Positions 27,857 to 35,650 of a stretch of 64,000 bases of DNA are shown in pieces. The number at the start of each line of letters is the position of its first letter. Position 1 is the first letter of the stretch. Made by a program: the position numbers and the translations under genes. The stretch is from NCBI RefSeq assembly GCF_024539815.1, contig NZ_JAHHIU010000006.1:18000-81999 (forward strand), in the 5' to 3' direction. The notes beneath the pieces were generated by a model that saw only the letters and a list, made by a program, of their open reading frames with translations, searched no databases and was not told the origin of the DNA. The DNA is from Streptomyces hayashii. Its GTDB lineage: Bacteria; Actinomycetota; Actinomycetes; Streptomycetales; Streptomycetaceae.

Positions 27857-28264
27857 TCAGACCAGTTGGCTGAGGCCTCTGATCGCCTCCTGGGCCCATT
27901 CCTGCGCCCCCACCGCCGTTCCCGCCGCGATCCCGGTCGCCACCGGGGCCAGGGCTCCCCTGAGGGCGTTCAGAGCACGACGCAGCCGGCCCGGCTCCGG
28001 ATCCTGCGGTCCGGTCACCTCCGTCAGCACGTCCCTGGCGGCGGCCTCGGCGTCCTCACGCTCGCGGTCGGCGAGGCCGGCTCCGGGAAGCTGCCGCAGC
28101 AGCTCGCCCACCAGCGTCGCGAGCGCCTCGTACCCCGGCGCCACCGGGCCGTTGAGCTGCTGGTTCTGGGTGACCGTCTCGTTGTTCCAGGCGAACTGGG
28201 AGCCCGACACGGCGCAGTTGAACACCGGCCCGTCGTAATTGTTCACCTGCTGCGGGTCGTTCAT
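27857..28264 (-). CDS. Small protein with N-terminal Asn/Gln-rich motif and helical C-terminus
   Basis: A 135-aa protein with start ATG at 28264, overlapping the stop of the beta-helix gene. Residues about 6-38 (VNNYDGPVFNCAVSGSQFAW, then NNETVTQNQQ) match the last 40 residues of that upstream protein at roughly 18 of 30 positions. Residues about 45-90 form charged helices (LVGELLRQLPGAGLADRERE). Residues about 95-135 form a Gly/Ala-rich hydrophobic helix (APVATGIAAGTAVGAQEWAQ). No known domain was assigned. The arrangement resembles a small partner that binds the upstream protein through a shared amyloid-like motif; function is inference. Confidence 0.72.
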   Translation of the reverse strand: MNDPQQVNNYDGPVFNCAVSGSQFAWNNETVTQNQQLNGPVAPGYEALATLVGELLRQLPGAGLADREREDAEAAARDVLTEVTGPQDPEPGRLRRALNALRGALAPVATGIAAGTAVGAQEWAQEAIRGLSQLV

Positions 28265-29979
28265 CGGCCGACTCCGTCCTCATCGCTGTGGTTGGTCTGC
28301 TGCTGGACGACGCTGCTGTTGTTCCAGGCCAGTTGGGCGTGGTGGACCGCCTGGTGGAAGACGGGCCCGTAGTAGTTGTTCACGACGGACGTCGGCGCGG
28401 CGGCGGGTTCGGCGATCCGCACCACCGGCAGGGTCGTGCGGAGCGTGGTCAGGTCGACGCGGCCGTTGTGCTGGACGGCCGTGACCCCCGTGCCCGTCAC
28501 CGAGCACTCCACCAGCCGGCCGCCGCCCGAGCCGTCGAAGCGCATGCCGGTCGCCCCGCAGTCGTCGAAGCGGCTGTCCGAGACGTCCAGATACGCCGAG
28601 TCCGTCACACAGACGCCGAACGAGCGGGCGTCGGTCACGCGGAGGCCGGCGACGACCAGCCGCGCCGTGCCGTGCGCGAGGGCCCCGCCGGTGGTCACCG
28701 CCGAGACGTCGCAGTCGCGCACATGGAGCTGCGCCTCCTCGCCGGTGCTGAAGCCCAGCAGCCCGCGCTGCGCGGAGACCCCCTTCAGCGTGGCCCGGGA
28801 CTGGCCGACGGCGGCCACGGCCGCCATGTCGAAGTCGTGGATCGTGGTGTCGGTGAGCTCGGCCGTCGTCCCGCCGTTGCCCCGGGTCTCCAGGCCGAAC
28901 GGACAGCGCTCGACGCGGATCTGCTCGAAGACGGCCTTGCTCTCGTCCCAGACCCGCAGCGCGACGCCGGTCATGTCCACGACGGTTGTGCGGGTGAAGC
29001 GGCCCCGGGCCTTGTCGGTGACCGCGATGCCGACGTTGCCGCCCGTGATGCGGCAGCCGGTCACCCGGGGAGCGCCGCCGCTGGTGGACAACACCCCGAT
29101 GTTCCCCGCGCCGAAAATCTCGCAGTCCTCGAACGTGCCCCGGCCCGCCTCCTGGACATGGACGCCGGTGTCCCGGCAGTCGGTGAACACACAGCCCCGC
29201 ACCGTCGGGTCGGCGCCGCTCGCCACCAGGATCCCGTTCTCGGCGTCGGTGACCCGGGTGCCGCGAACCGAACCGCGGGACTGCTCGACGAACGCGACCG
29301 CCGCCATGTGCACGGCGTCGACCCGGCAGTCCTCCACGATCAGCTCGGCCCGGGTGTCCGCCATGAGGGCCGCCTTCTCGGTCCCGGTGACCTCGCATCC
29401 GGCCAGATGCGCCCACGCGTCGCTGACCCGCACGCCGTGGATGCGGGCGCCGTCGACGCGACCGGCCCGCACCGTGACCCGGGCGTTCTCGATCACCGCG
29501 AGGGCGTTGTCGGCGGAGTCGGCGAACCGGCACCGCTCGACATGCCCTGCGGAACCCGCGAACACGACCCGGCCGAAACGGAACTGACTGTCCGTCAAGG
29601 TGGCTGCCGCGTGCGGTCGCACGTGCACGCACACCCCGTCGTGCGCCCGTACCTCCACCCGGTCCAGCACGAGGGCGCCTCCCTGGCAGTCGACGACGCC
29701 GGCTTCGGCGCCCCGCCCCACCAGTACGAGCCCGCGGACCGCCACCGAGCCCAGGGTGTCGAGCACGGTGCCCCGAGGCCGGCTCAGCACCACCGAGCCG
29801 GGCTCGCCGAGCGCGACCAGCTCGACCTCGCCGCGGACGGCGAGCCGCTCCTCGTAGTGGCCGGGGGCGATCTCCACGCGCGCTGCCCGGCCCCGGGCGG
29901 CGACGGCGCGCAGCGCGGACGCGATGTCGGGGTGGGCGCCGCGACCCCCGTGCGGTGACACGACGTACTTCTTGACCAT
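28261..29979 (-). CDS. Right-handed parallel beta-helix protein with C-terminal Asn/Gln motif
   Basis: The 572-aa protein has no signal peptide. Residues 1-60 (KKYVVSPHGGRGAHPDIASA, then ARVEIAPGHYEERLAVRGEV) are followed by about 20 repeats of the beta-helix type (xxVxxCxxxxxGxxGVxVxxx), up to about residue 525. The C-terminus ends with VVNNYYGPVFHQAVHHAQLA and then WNNSSVVQQQTNH. Related Streptomyces proteins fuse this helix to other domains such as AAA ATPases. No pectate-lyase active site was recognised, and the lack of export signal argues for a cytosolic scaffold or sensor. Its stop and the next start share four bases, so the two proteins are made together. Confidence 0.8.
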   Translation of the reverse strand: MVKKYVVSPHGGRGAHPDIASALRAVAARGRAARVEIAPGHYEERLAVRGEVELVALGEPGSVVLSRPRGTVLDTLGSVAVRGLVLVGRGAEAGVVDCQGGALVLDRVEVRAHDGVCVHVRPHAAATLTDSQFRFGRVVFAGSAGHVERCRFADSADNALAVIENARVTVRAGRVDGARIHGVRVSDAWAHLAGCEVTGTEKAALMADTRAELIVEDCRVDAVHMAAVAFVEQSRGSVRGTRVTDAENGILVASGADPTVRGCVFTDCRDTGVHVQEAGRGTFEDCEIFGAGNIGVLSTSGGAPRVTGCRITGGNVGIAVTDKARGRFTRTTVVDMTGVALRVWDESKAVFEQIRVERCPFGLETRGNGGTTAELTDTTIHDFDMAAVAAVGQSRATLKGVSAQRGLLGFSTGEEAQLHVRDCDVSAVTTGGALAHGTARLVVAGLRVTDARSFGVCVTDSAYLDVSDSRFDDCGATGMRFDGSGGGRLVECSVTGTGVTAVQHNGRVDLTTLRTTLPVVRIAEPAAAPTSVVNNYYGPVFHQAVHHAQLAWNNSSVVQQQTNHSDEDGVGR

Positions 29980-30110
29980 GCCCGCTTCCCCCGCAGCACC
30001 GACCGTGAAGAATCGTTGACTCGCGGTCACTGATGCTACCGGAGCGGACGGGGCGACGGATGGGCCGCGCGAGGCCTTCACACACCCCGCCCGCTCTCCG
30101 TGCCGTCCGG

Positions 30111-30932
30111 TCAGGATATGCGGGCGACCCCGGCGTACACCGGCACGATGCCCTCGGCCTGGGCCGCCACGTCCTCGGGGTCCGGCCGCCAGCCCGAGAC
30201 CGGGATCACGCCCGGGCCCAGCAGCTCCATGCCGTCGAAGAAGCGGGCGAACTCGGAGAGCGGCCGGGGGTGGAAGGGGGTGCCGCTGCGCCGGAAGTTC
30301 TCGGCCGCCTTTCCGACGGCCCGCGGGTTCAGATCGGCGGTCACCTGGGAGAGGATCAGCCAACTGCCCGGGGCGAGCGCGGCCGTGTAGTCCTTCAGCA
30401 GGCCGTGCACGTCGTCGCCGTCCGGGTCCGTGCCCAGATAGTGCGTCAGCGCCACCAGCGACAGCGCGATGGGCTGCCCGAAGTCCAGGGAGTCGGCGGC
30501 CCGGGCCAGCAGTTCGGCACGGTCGCGGACATCGGCGTGCACGTACTGGGTGCGGCCCTCGGCCGAACCGTGCAGCAGCGCCTCCGCGTGCCGCAGCACG
30601 ATCGGGTCGTTGTCCGCGTAGACGACCCTCGCCTCGGGGGCGACGCCCTGCGCCACCTGGTGCAGGTTGGGCTCGGTGGGGATGCCGGTGCCGATGTCCA
30701 GGAACTGGCGTATGCCGGCCTCGGCGGCCGCCCGCACGGCCCGCTGCATGAACCGCCGGTTGGCCCGCGCTCCGCGCAGCACCGTGTCGTCCACGGCGAG
30801 GATCCGCCGGGCCAGCTCCTCGTCCACGGGGTAGTTGTCCTTGCCGCCCAGCCACCAGTCGTAAACGCGCGCGGGATGCGGCCTGGTGGTGTCGACGCGG
30901 GTGGCGAGGCGGTCCGGCTCGGTTCCGGTCAT
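30111..30932 (-). CDS. DUF574 SAM-dependent methyltransferase
   Basis: A 273-aa protein with the DUF574 signature: HPARVYDWWLGGKDNYPVDE, ANRRFMQRAVRAAAEAGIRQ, FLDIGTGIPTEPNLHQVAQ, VVYADNDPIVLRHAEALL, and LILSQVTADL. Many Streptomyces paralogues exist, often beside DUF5753 regulators as here; substrates are unknown. GAGGAG lies eight bases before ATG 30932. It follows the regulator gene by 56 bases on the same strand and may share its transcript. Confidence 0.92.
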   Translation of the reverse strand: MTGTEPDRLATRVDTTRPHPARVYDWWLGGKDNYPVDEELARRILAVDDTVLRGARANRRFMQRAVRAAAEAGIRQFLDIGTGIPTEPNLHQVAQGVAPEARVVYADNDPIVLRHAEALLHGSAEGRTQYVHADVRDRAELLARAADSLDFGQPIALSLVALTHYLGTDPDGDDVHGLLKDYTAALAPGSWLILSQVTADLNPRAVGKAAENFRRSGTPFHPRPLSEFARFFDGMELLGPGVIPVSGWRPDPEDVAAQAEGIVPVYAGVARIS

Positions 30933-30988
30933 CGCGGTCTGCTCCTCGAAAGGGCCGAAGGGGGAGCGGCTCGGACGGCGCGCCGCGG

Positions 30989-31852
30989 TCACAGGCCCGC
31001 GCGCACGTCGCGCAGGATCTTCTTGGTGTGCAGCGCTGACGCGGCGTGCGTCGTCATGTGGTCGAGGACCTCCAGATGCGCGGAGACCTCCTTGCGGTCG
31101 TCGAGGTAAAGGGCGCCGGTCAGGTACTCGGTGACGACCATGTCGGGCAGTTCGGGCTCGGCGAAACGGAACAGCGAGAACGGCGCTGACGTCCCCGGAT
31201 GCGGACCGTTCGCGAACTCGGAGATCTGTAGGGTGACCCGGTCGCGTTCGGCGAACTCCACCAGTCTGTCGAGCTGTTCGGCCATCACGGCGACGTCCGC
31301 GCTGACCGGGCGGCGCAGCACCGTCTCGTCCATCACCACCCACAGGTGGGGCGGGTCCTCGCTCTCCAGCAGTCGCTGGCGCGCCATGCGCAGCGACACG
31401 TGTCGCTCGATCGCCTCCGGGGTGGTCCGCCCGACGGTGCCCGCCTCCAGGACGGCCCGCGCGTAGTCCTCGGTCTGCAGCAGCCCCGGAACGAAGTGCG
31501 GCTCGTACGAGCGGATCAGCCGGGCCGCGCCCTCCAGGCTGACGTAGAGGCTGAACCACTCCGGCAGCACGTCGTGATAGCGCTGCCACCAGCCGGGCCG
31601 GTTCGCCTCCTCGGTGAGCGAGACGAACGTCTCCGTCTCGGCCTCGGAGACCCCGTAGGCCTCCAGCAGCACCTGCACATAGGGGACCTTCAGCGCGACG
31701 TCGGCCGTCTCCATGCGGCGCACGGTCGCCGGGGCCACGCGCAGGGCGCGGGCCGCCTCCTCGCGACTGAGGCCGGCTGTCTCACGCAGCTCCTGCAGTC
31801 GCCTGCCGAGCACCACCTGGCCCACCGTGGGCGCGGGCCGCCGTTCACTCAC
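30989..31852 (-). CDS. Helix-turn-helix XRE regulator with DUF5753 domain
   Basis: The 287-aa protein has an XRE HTH at about residues 10-65 (LGRRLQELRETAGLSREEAA, VAPATVRRMET) and a DUF5753 ligand-binding-like domain (LIRSYEPHFVPGLLQTEDYA, RQRLLE, VMDETVLRRPV, LPDMVVTEYLTGALYLDD). Such pairs with DUF397 or BldB-type proteins are numerous in Streptomyces and influence development and antibiotic production. No DUF397 gene is adjacent. It heads the minus-strand group that also includes the DUF574, beta-helix and small-motif genes. Confidence 0.93.
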   Translation of the reverse strand: MSERRPAPTVGQVVLGRRLQELRETAGLSREEAARALRVAPATVRRMETADVALKVPYVQVLLEAYGVSEAETETFVSLTEEANRPGWWQRYHDVLPEWFSLYVSLEGAARLIRSYEPHFVPGLLQTEDYARAVLEAGTVGRTTPEAIERHVSLRMARQRLLESEDPPHLWVVMDETVLRRPVSADVAVMAEQLDRLVEFAERDRVTLQISEFANGPHPGTSAPFSLFRFAEPELPDMVVTEYLTGALYLDDRKEVSAHLEVLDHMTTHAASALHTKKILRDVRAGL

Positions 31853-31961
31853 GCCACGTCTCCCCTACGCGTTCGGGCACACGTGCCAGTGTGTCACGTT
31901 CCGGTGCGCGACTCACGGGAACGGAGTCGGACATTCATCGCGGTCGCCGCATGGCCATGCA

Positions 31962-32885
31962 TCAACCGGCCGCCATGTGAAGGTACTTGACCGTGGCAGG
32001 GTCGGCCGGGAGGAACGTCTCGATGGCGAGCTCGGCGACGGTCACGTCCATGGGGGTGTTGAAGGTGGAGACGGACGAGATGAAGGAGAGGACCCTGCCC
32101 CCGTGCTCGATCCGCATGGGCAGCGCGAAGTACGGAACGTCCTTCGCCGGGTCGGCCGACGCCTGGCCGTCGGATGAAGCGCCCGCCGATGAACAGTCGG
32201 CCGCGGCAGGCCGGGCCGGGGGAGGGCTGTCGGCGACGGGGTACGCGGCGACCTCGTCGTACAGCTCCCGCAGCGGCGCGGAGCGGTACAGCGCGATCTG
32301 GCGCTCCATCTGCGCCAGCAGATGCCCGCGCCACTCGGGCAGGTTGCGGATGCGCGGCGCGAGACCCTCGGGGTGCAGGGTGAGGCGCATCGCGTTCAGC
32401 GGCGGCGTGAGCAGGGACTCCGGCACGCCGTCGAGCAGCATCGAGATGCCCCGGTTGGCCGCCACCACGTCGTAGCGGGCGTCCATGATCAGCGCCGGGT
32501 ATGGCTCATAGCCCCGGATGAGCCGTTCCAGGCCGGTGCGCAAGGTGTCCAGCGCGGGGTCGTCGAGGGGGGTCTGCGGGTAGCGCGGGGCGTAACCGGC
32601 GGCCAGGAGCAACGCGTTGCGCTCCCGCACGGGCACGTCCAGGCGCTCGGCGAGCCGTAGCACCATCTCCTCACTGGGCCGGGAGCGGCCCGTCTCCACG
32701 AAGCTGATGTGCCGGGCCGAGGAGTCGGCGCTCAACGCCAGTTCCAGCTGACTCATCCGCCGCCGCTCCCGCCAGGCCCGCAGCAGCGGGCCCACACCAC
32801 GGTCTGCGGAGACTGCGGAGACGGCGGGGGCGGCAGGGGCGGCGGGGGCGTGGACGGCGTTCGCACCGGTCGCGGCAGTGGTCAT
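31962..32885 (-). CDS. XRE-family regulator with MmyB-like ligand-binding domain
   Basis: The 307-aa protein has an Ala/Val-rich N-terminus, an XRE HTH at about residues 30-90 (LLRAWRERRRMSQLELALSA, HISFVETGRSRPSEEMVLRL), and a MmyB-like ligand-binding domain (YPALIMDARYDVVAANRGIS, ALYRSAPLRELYDEV, GRVLSFISSVSTFNTPMDVT). A Ser/Ala/Asp-rich insertion near 235-260 is unusual. Start 32885 places the HTH as expected and leaves a divergent promoter region to the pterin dehydratase gene. Target genes are unknown. Confidence 0.88.
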   Translation of the reverse strand: MTTAATGANAVHAPAAPAAPAVSAVSADRGVGPLLRAWRERRRMSQLELALSADSSARHISFVETGRSRPSEEMVLRLAERLDVPVRERNALLLAAGYAPRYPQTPLDDPALDTLRTGLERLIRGYEPYPALIMDARYDVVAANRGISMLLDGVPESLLTPPLNAMRLTLHPEGLAPRIRNLPEWRGHLLAQMERQIALYRSAPLRELYDEVAAYPVADSPPPARPAAADCSSAGASSDGQASADPAKDVPYFALPMRIEHGGRVLSFISSVSTFNTPMDVTVAELAIETFLPADPATVKYLHMAAG

Positions 32886-33047
32886 GCTCAAGACCGTAGT
32901 TGAGGAGCGCACGGATGTACGCGGCTGAAGCCGCTCTCCTGCGGGGAGCGTCGCCTGCTGACCACGGGCGGACCTCTGACCAGGGCCGGGAGGGCGTTCC
33001 TGTGGCACGCTGGACAGGTACGCGACACCCAGGAAGGGAGCCGGGAC

Positions 33048-33353
33048 ATGGCCGTCGAACCGCTGTCGCGGAAAGAGATCGAGGAAAGCCTGTCCGAGCT
33101 GCCCGGCTGGTCCCTGGACGGCGACCGTCTCACCCGCTCGTACCGGCTGGACTCCCACTTCGCCGCGACGGCCCTGGTCGTCCACGTCGCACGGATCCAG
33201 GAGGAGCTCGATCATCACTCCGAGCTGACCCTGGGCTACAACTCGGTGACCCTCGCCGTCCACACCCACAGCGCGGGAGGCGCCGTCACCCGCCTCGACG
33301 TCGAACTGGCCCGCCGAGTCGAGGAAGCGGCCCCCGCCCACGGGGCCCGCTGA
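33048..33353 (+). CDS. 4a-hydroxytetrahydrobiopterin dehydratase
   Basis: The 101-aa protein matches pterin-4a-carbinolamine dehydratase (PhhB/DCoH): LPGWSLDGDRLTRSYRLDSH, HVARIQEELDHHSELTLGYN, and LAVHTHSAGGAVTRLD with the catalytic histidine cluster. The enzyme regenerates the pterin cofactor after aromatic amino-acid hydroxylation. No hydroxylase gene is nearby. AGGAAGGGAG precedes ATG 33048. A repeat-rich purine tract follows its stop. Confidence 0.9.
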   Translation: MAVEPLSRKEIEESLSELPGWSLDGDRLTRSYRLDSHFAATALVVHVARIQEELDHHSELTLGYNSVTLAVHTHSAGGAVTRLDVELARRVEEAAPAHGAR

Positions 33354-33366
33354 CCCACCGGCGCGC

Positions 33367-33505
33367 AGGAGAGAAACAGCAAGTAATAGCAAGAAATTTC
33401 AGGAAAGCAGCAGCAAGAAACAAGCAGCAAACAAGTAGCAAGACAAAGTAGTGGGAAGCAGAAGCAGGAACAGAAGCAGAAGTAAGAAACAAGCAGCGAT
33501 CAGCA
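33367..33505 (+). repeat. Purine-rich, low-GC degenerate repeat tract
   Basis: About 140 bases composed mainly of CAAGAA-, CAAGCAGC- and AAGCAGAAG-like units with very little T. GC content is visibly far below that of the flanking genes. It is followed by a GGGCAG-rich stretch to about 33560. It lies between the pterin dehydratase stop and the methyltransferase start. No gene was recognised in it. Confidence 0.8.
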
Positions 33506-33577
33506 ACGGGCAGGGCAGGGCGCGGCAGGGCGGGCAGGGAGCAGGGGCGGGCAGCGGCGACGGAACGGGGAACGCGC

Positions 33578-34447
33578 GTGCTGGATTACGACAAGGAAGC
33601 CGAACGGTACGACGTCTCGCGCGGCGGAGAGCCCCGTGCGGCGGCGGCCGCGGAGGGCGTCCTGAGTCTTGTGCCGGCCGTGGCGCGCAGTCTGCTGGAC
33701 GTCGCCTGCGGCACGGGCATCGTGACGCGGCGGCTCGCGTCCGGCCGGGAGGGGCTCCGCGTGACGGGCGTGGACCGGGCCCCCGGCATGGCCGGGCACG
33801 CGGCTGCCCGGCTGCCCGGCGCCGTCGTCCTGGCCGACGGGCGCAGGCTCCCCTTCCGGGACGGGGGGTTCGACGCCGTGAGCAGCGTGTGGCTGCTCCA
33901 TCTCGTCGAGGATCCCGCGGAGGCGCGGCAGATCGTCGCCGAGTGCGCGCGGGTGCTGCGGCCCGGAGGCGTCTACGTCACCACGGTCGACAAGGGCGCC
34001 TCGCACAACGTGGGCAGCGACATCGATGTCGTCCTCGCGGCACGTCCGCCCCGGGCGGCCTCCGACACCGCCGAGATCGTGATGTCCTACGCCCTGGGAT
34101 GCGGTCTGGTCCCGGCCGGCGAGGCCCGTTTCCCCGGCCGGGGGCAGGGCCGCAGTCCGCGCCGGGCCATCGCCGACCTGCGACGCGGCTGGTTCGTCAC
34201 CCTGCCGCCCGGGCACCCGCTCGCCGACGACTTCGCCGCCCGCCTCGCGGCCCTGCCCGACCAGGACCGGCCCCGCCCGGACCCGGTCTTCACTCTCAGG
34301 GCGTTTCGGAAACCGCTTCCTGGGATGATTCCGGACGCGCGCCGCCGGGAGGAGCGACCTGAGCAGCCTCCTGCACAACCGCAACCGCAACCGCAACCGC
34401 ATGCGCAACCGCATGCGCAACGGGACGTGTGGCGCGCGGGCGGGTGA
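33578..34447 (+). CDS. Class I SAM-dependent methyltransferase with repeat-derived C-terminal tail
   Basis: The 289-aa protein starts at GTG 33578. Motif I is SLLDVACGTGIVTRRLASG near residues 38-56, followed by VTGVDRAPGMAGHAAARLPG, LPFRDGGFDAVSSVWLLHLV and RVLRPGGVYVTTVDKGA. Homology appears to end near FRKPLPGM (about residue 248). The remaining 40 residues, including PAQPQPQPQPHAQPHAQ, come from the CGCAAC/CGCATG repeats and overlap the convergent gene. No substrate can be named. The tail may be the result of repeat expansion past an older stop. Confidence 0.85.
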   Translation: MLDYDKEAERYDVSRGGEPRAAAAAEGVLSLVPAVARSLLDVACGTGIVTRRLASGREGLRVTGVDRAPGMAGHAAARLPGAVVLADGRRLPFRDGGFDAVSSVWLLHLVEDPAEARQIVAECARVLRPGGVYVTTVDKGASHNVGSDIDVVLAARPPRAASDTAEIVMSYALGCGLVPAGEARFPGRGQGRSPRRAIADLRRGWFVTLPPGHPLADDFAARLAALPDQDRPRPDPVFTLRAFRKPLPGMIPDARRREERPEQPPAQPQPQPQPHAQPHAQRDVWRAGG

Positions 34448-35024
34448 AGTCCATGACCCAGTTGGTCAGCCAGGTCCGGCCGCCGTCCGACGAGAAGGCC
34501 TGTTCCCAGCGGGCGGAAGCGTCCGAGACGCCTGACCAGATGAAGCGGGCCCGCACGGTCTTTCCGTCGTGCACGTCGTCGCCGTAGAACTCTCCACGGT
34601 CGCGACGAGCCTCGCCCGATCCGTCCCGGCCGCCCGTATCCCCGGCTCCGACTCCGGTTTCGACACCGGTTTCGGCTCGGGCGTCGGCGTCGGCGTCGGC
34701 TCCGGCTCCGGTTTCGGCTCCGGCTCCGTCGGATCCTCCGAAGCCGCCGATCACCGGGGGGAAGAGCCGGCCGCTGCGACTGGACGACCAGTTCAGCGAC
34801 CACTGGCGGGTCTCCGGGTCGAAGAGCCGCAGGGTCAGCCCCTTCGCCCCGAGGTGCGGCATGTCGATCTCGTCGATGTTCGCGGCGCCGTCGAACAGCG
34901 GCCGGCAGGCGGCCGTGGACGCGAACTCCTCCCACTCGCTGTCGGGGTCGAGGAAGTCGGTGCGTCGGCGGTGGCGGACCTCCCACTCGCCGTGCAGGAA
35001 GTCGAAGTCGTGCGGGCTGCTCAT
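34296..35024 (-). CDS. DUF1579-like protein with two low-complexity insertions
   Basis: A 242-aa protein with a START-like/lipocalin-like core: SSPHDFDFLHGEWEVRHRRR, IDEIDMPHLGAKGLTLRLFD, then YGDDVHDGKTVRARFIWSGV and WEQAFSSDGGRTWLTNWVM. A 45-residue Gly/Ala/Glu/Asp insertion (34640-34735 region) splits the core, and the C-terminus after FTRPR is a repeat-derived AVAHAVAHAVAVAV tail. Ancestral relatives lack both. The tail overlaps the plus-strand methyltransferase gene by 152 bases. Its start overlaps the upstream gene's stop (ATGA). Confidence 0.72.
   Translation of the reverse strand: MSSPHDFDFLHGEWEVRHRRRTDFLDPDSEWEEFASTAACRPLFDGAANIDEIDMPHLGAKGLTLRLFDPETRQWSLNWSSSRSGRLFPPVIGGFGGSDGAGAETGAGADADADARAETGVETGVGAGDTGGRDGSGEARRDRGEFYGDDVHDGKTVRARFIWSGVSDASARWEQAFSSDGGRTWLTNWVMDFTRPRATRPVAHAVAHAVAVAVAVVQEAAQVAPPGGARPESSQEAVSETP
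34375..34421. repeat. CGCAAC/CGCATG hexamer repeats at the overlap of two convergent genes
   Basis: About seven hexamer units of CGCAAC and CGCATG type. On the plus strand they encode QPQPQPQPHAQPHAQ-like sequence, on the minus strand AVAHAVAHAVAVAV. They sit in the 3' coding tails of genes 33578-34447 and 34296-35024. Confidence 0.9.
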
Positions 35025-35605
35025 GAACGGTCTCCCGTCGTTCGGTCGGTCAGGGAGTCGGCGAGGTAGGCGTCGAGGTCGGGGGCCTCGGACGCCGGGC
35101 GGTCGAGCATGTGCCGGACCCACGCGTCCCGTTCGTGCAGGATCGGCGGCAGTTCCCAGACGCAGCCGATCCAGGGCCGGTCGGTCGTCACGAAGTGGGT
35201 GGGATCGTTGTCCGGGCAGCCCAGCACCGGCTGGCCTGCCGCGGCGCCCCCGAAGTGCAGGACGTTGTCCCACACCCAGCTGTACGCGTTGAGGTAGGCG
35301 CCGTCGTCGCCGCCCCGGTGCAGGACGACGAACGTGGCAGGCGGCGTACCGTCCGGCTCGGGCAGCAGTCTCGGGAGGATCGCACAGGCCGCCTTCTCGA
35401 CCTCGGGCGCGATGCCCGTCGGGTCGGCGGTGACGTGGTAGCGCTTGATCCACCGCCCTGCGACCTCCATCGGGGGAAGCACGGTCAGCGTCTTCTCGGC
35501 GAAGGGCACCACGGGCACGAAGGGCACAGCGGGGCCTGGGGGCGTAGGGGGAGCTGAGGGCGCCGCGGAGGCGAGGACGGGGTCCGAAGGGGTGGAGAAG
35601 GTCAT
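35021..35605 (-). CDS. Hypothetical protein coupled to the DUF1579-like gene
   Basis: A 194-aa protein not matched to a named family. A Pro/Ala/Val-rich N-terminal segment of about 35 residues precedes a compact domain with PMEVAGRWIKRYHVTADPTG, FVVLHRGGDDGAYLNAYSWV and LHFGGAAAGQPVLGCPDNDP. It reads like a small globular protein used as a partner of the downstream DUF1579-like protein, with which it overlaps by four bases. It is divergent from the WYL regulator across a palindromic site, so it is a likely target of that regulator. Confidence 0.62.
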   Translation of the reverse strand: MTFSTPSDPVLASAAPSAPPTPPGPAVPFVPVVPFAEKTLTVLPPMEVAGRWIKRYHVTADPTGIAPEVEKAACAILPRLLPEPDGTPPATFVVLHRGGDDGAYLNAYSWVWDNVLHFGGAAAGQPVLGCPDNDPTHFVTTDRPWIGCVWELPPILHERDAWVRHMLDRPASEAPDLDAYLADSLTDRTTGDRS

Positions 35606-35625
35606 GGGCAGGACGCTAGGGCCGC

Positions 35626-35650
35626 TTCACTGACATCCTGTGTCAGTGAA
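35626..35650. promoter_or_regulatory. Perfect inverted repeat, candidate operator of the WYL regulator
   Basis: TTCACTGACA at 35626-35635 and TGTCAGTGAA at 35641-35650 are exact reverse complements with a 5-base spacer. The site covers the GTG start of the regulator gene and lies 20-45 bases upstream of the divergent gene start at 35605. A site there could control both directions. Confidence 0.65.
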
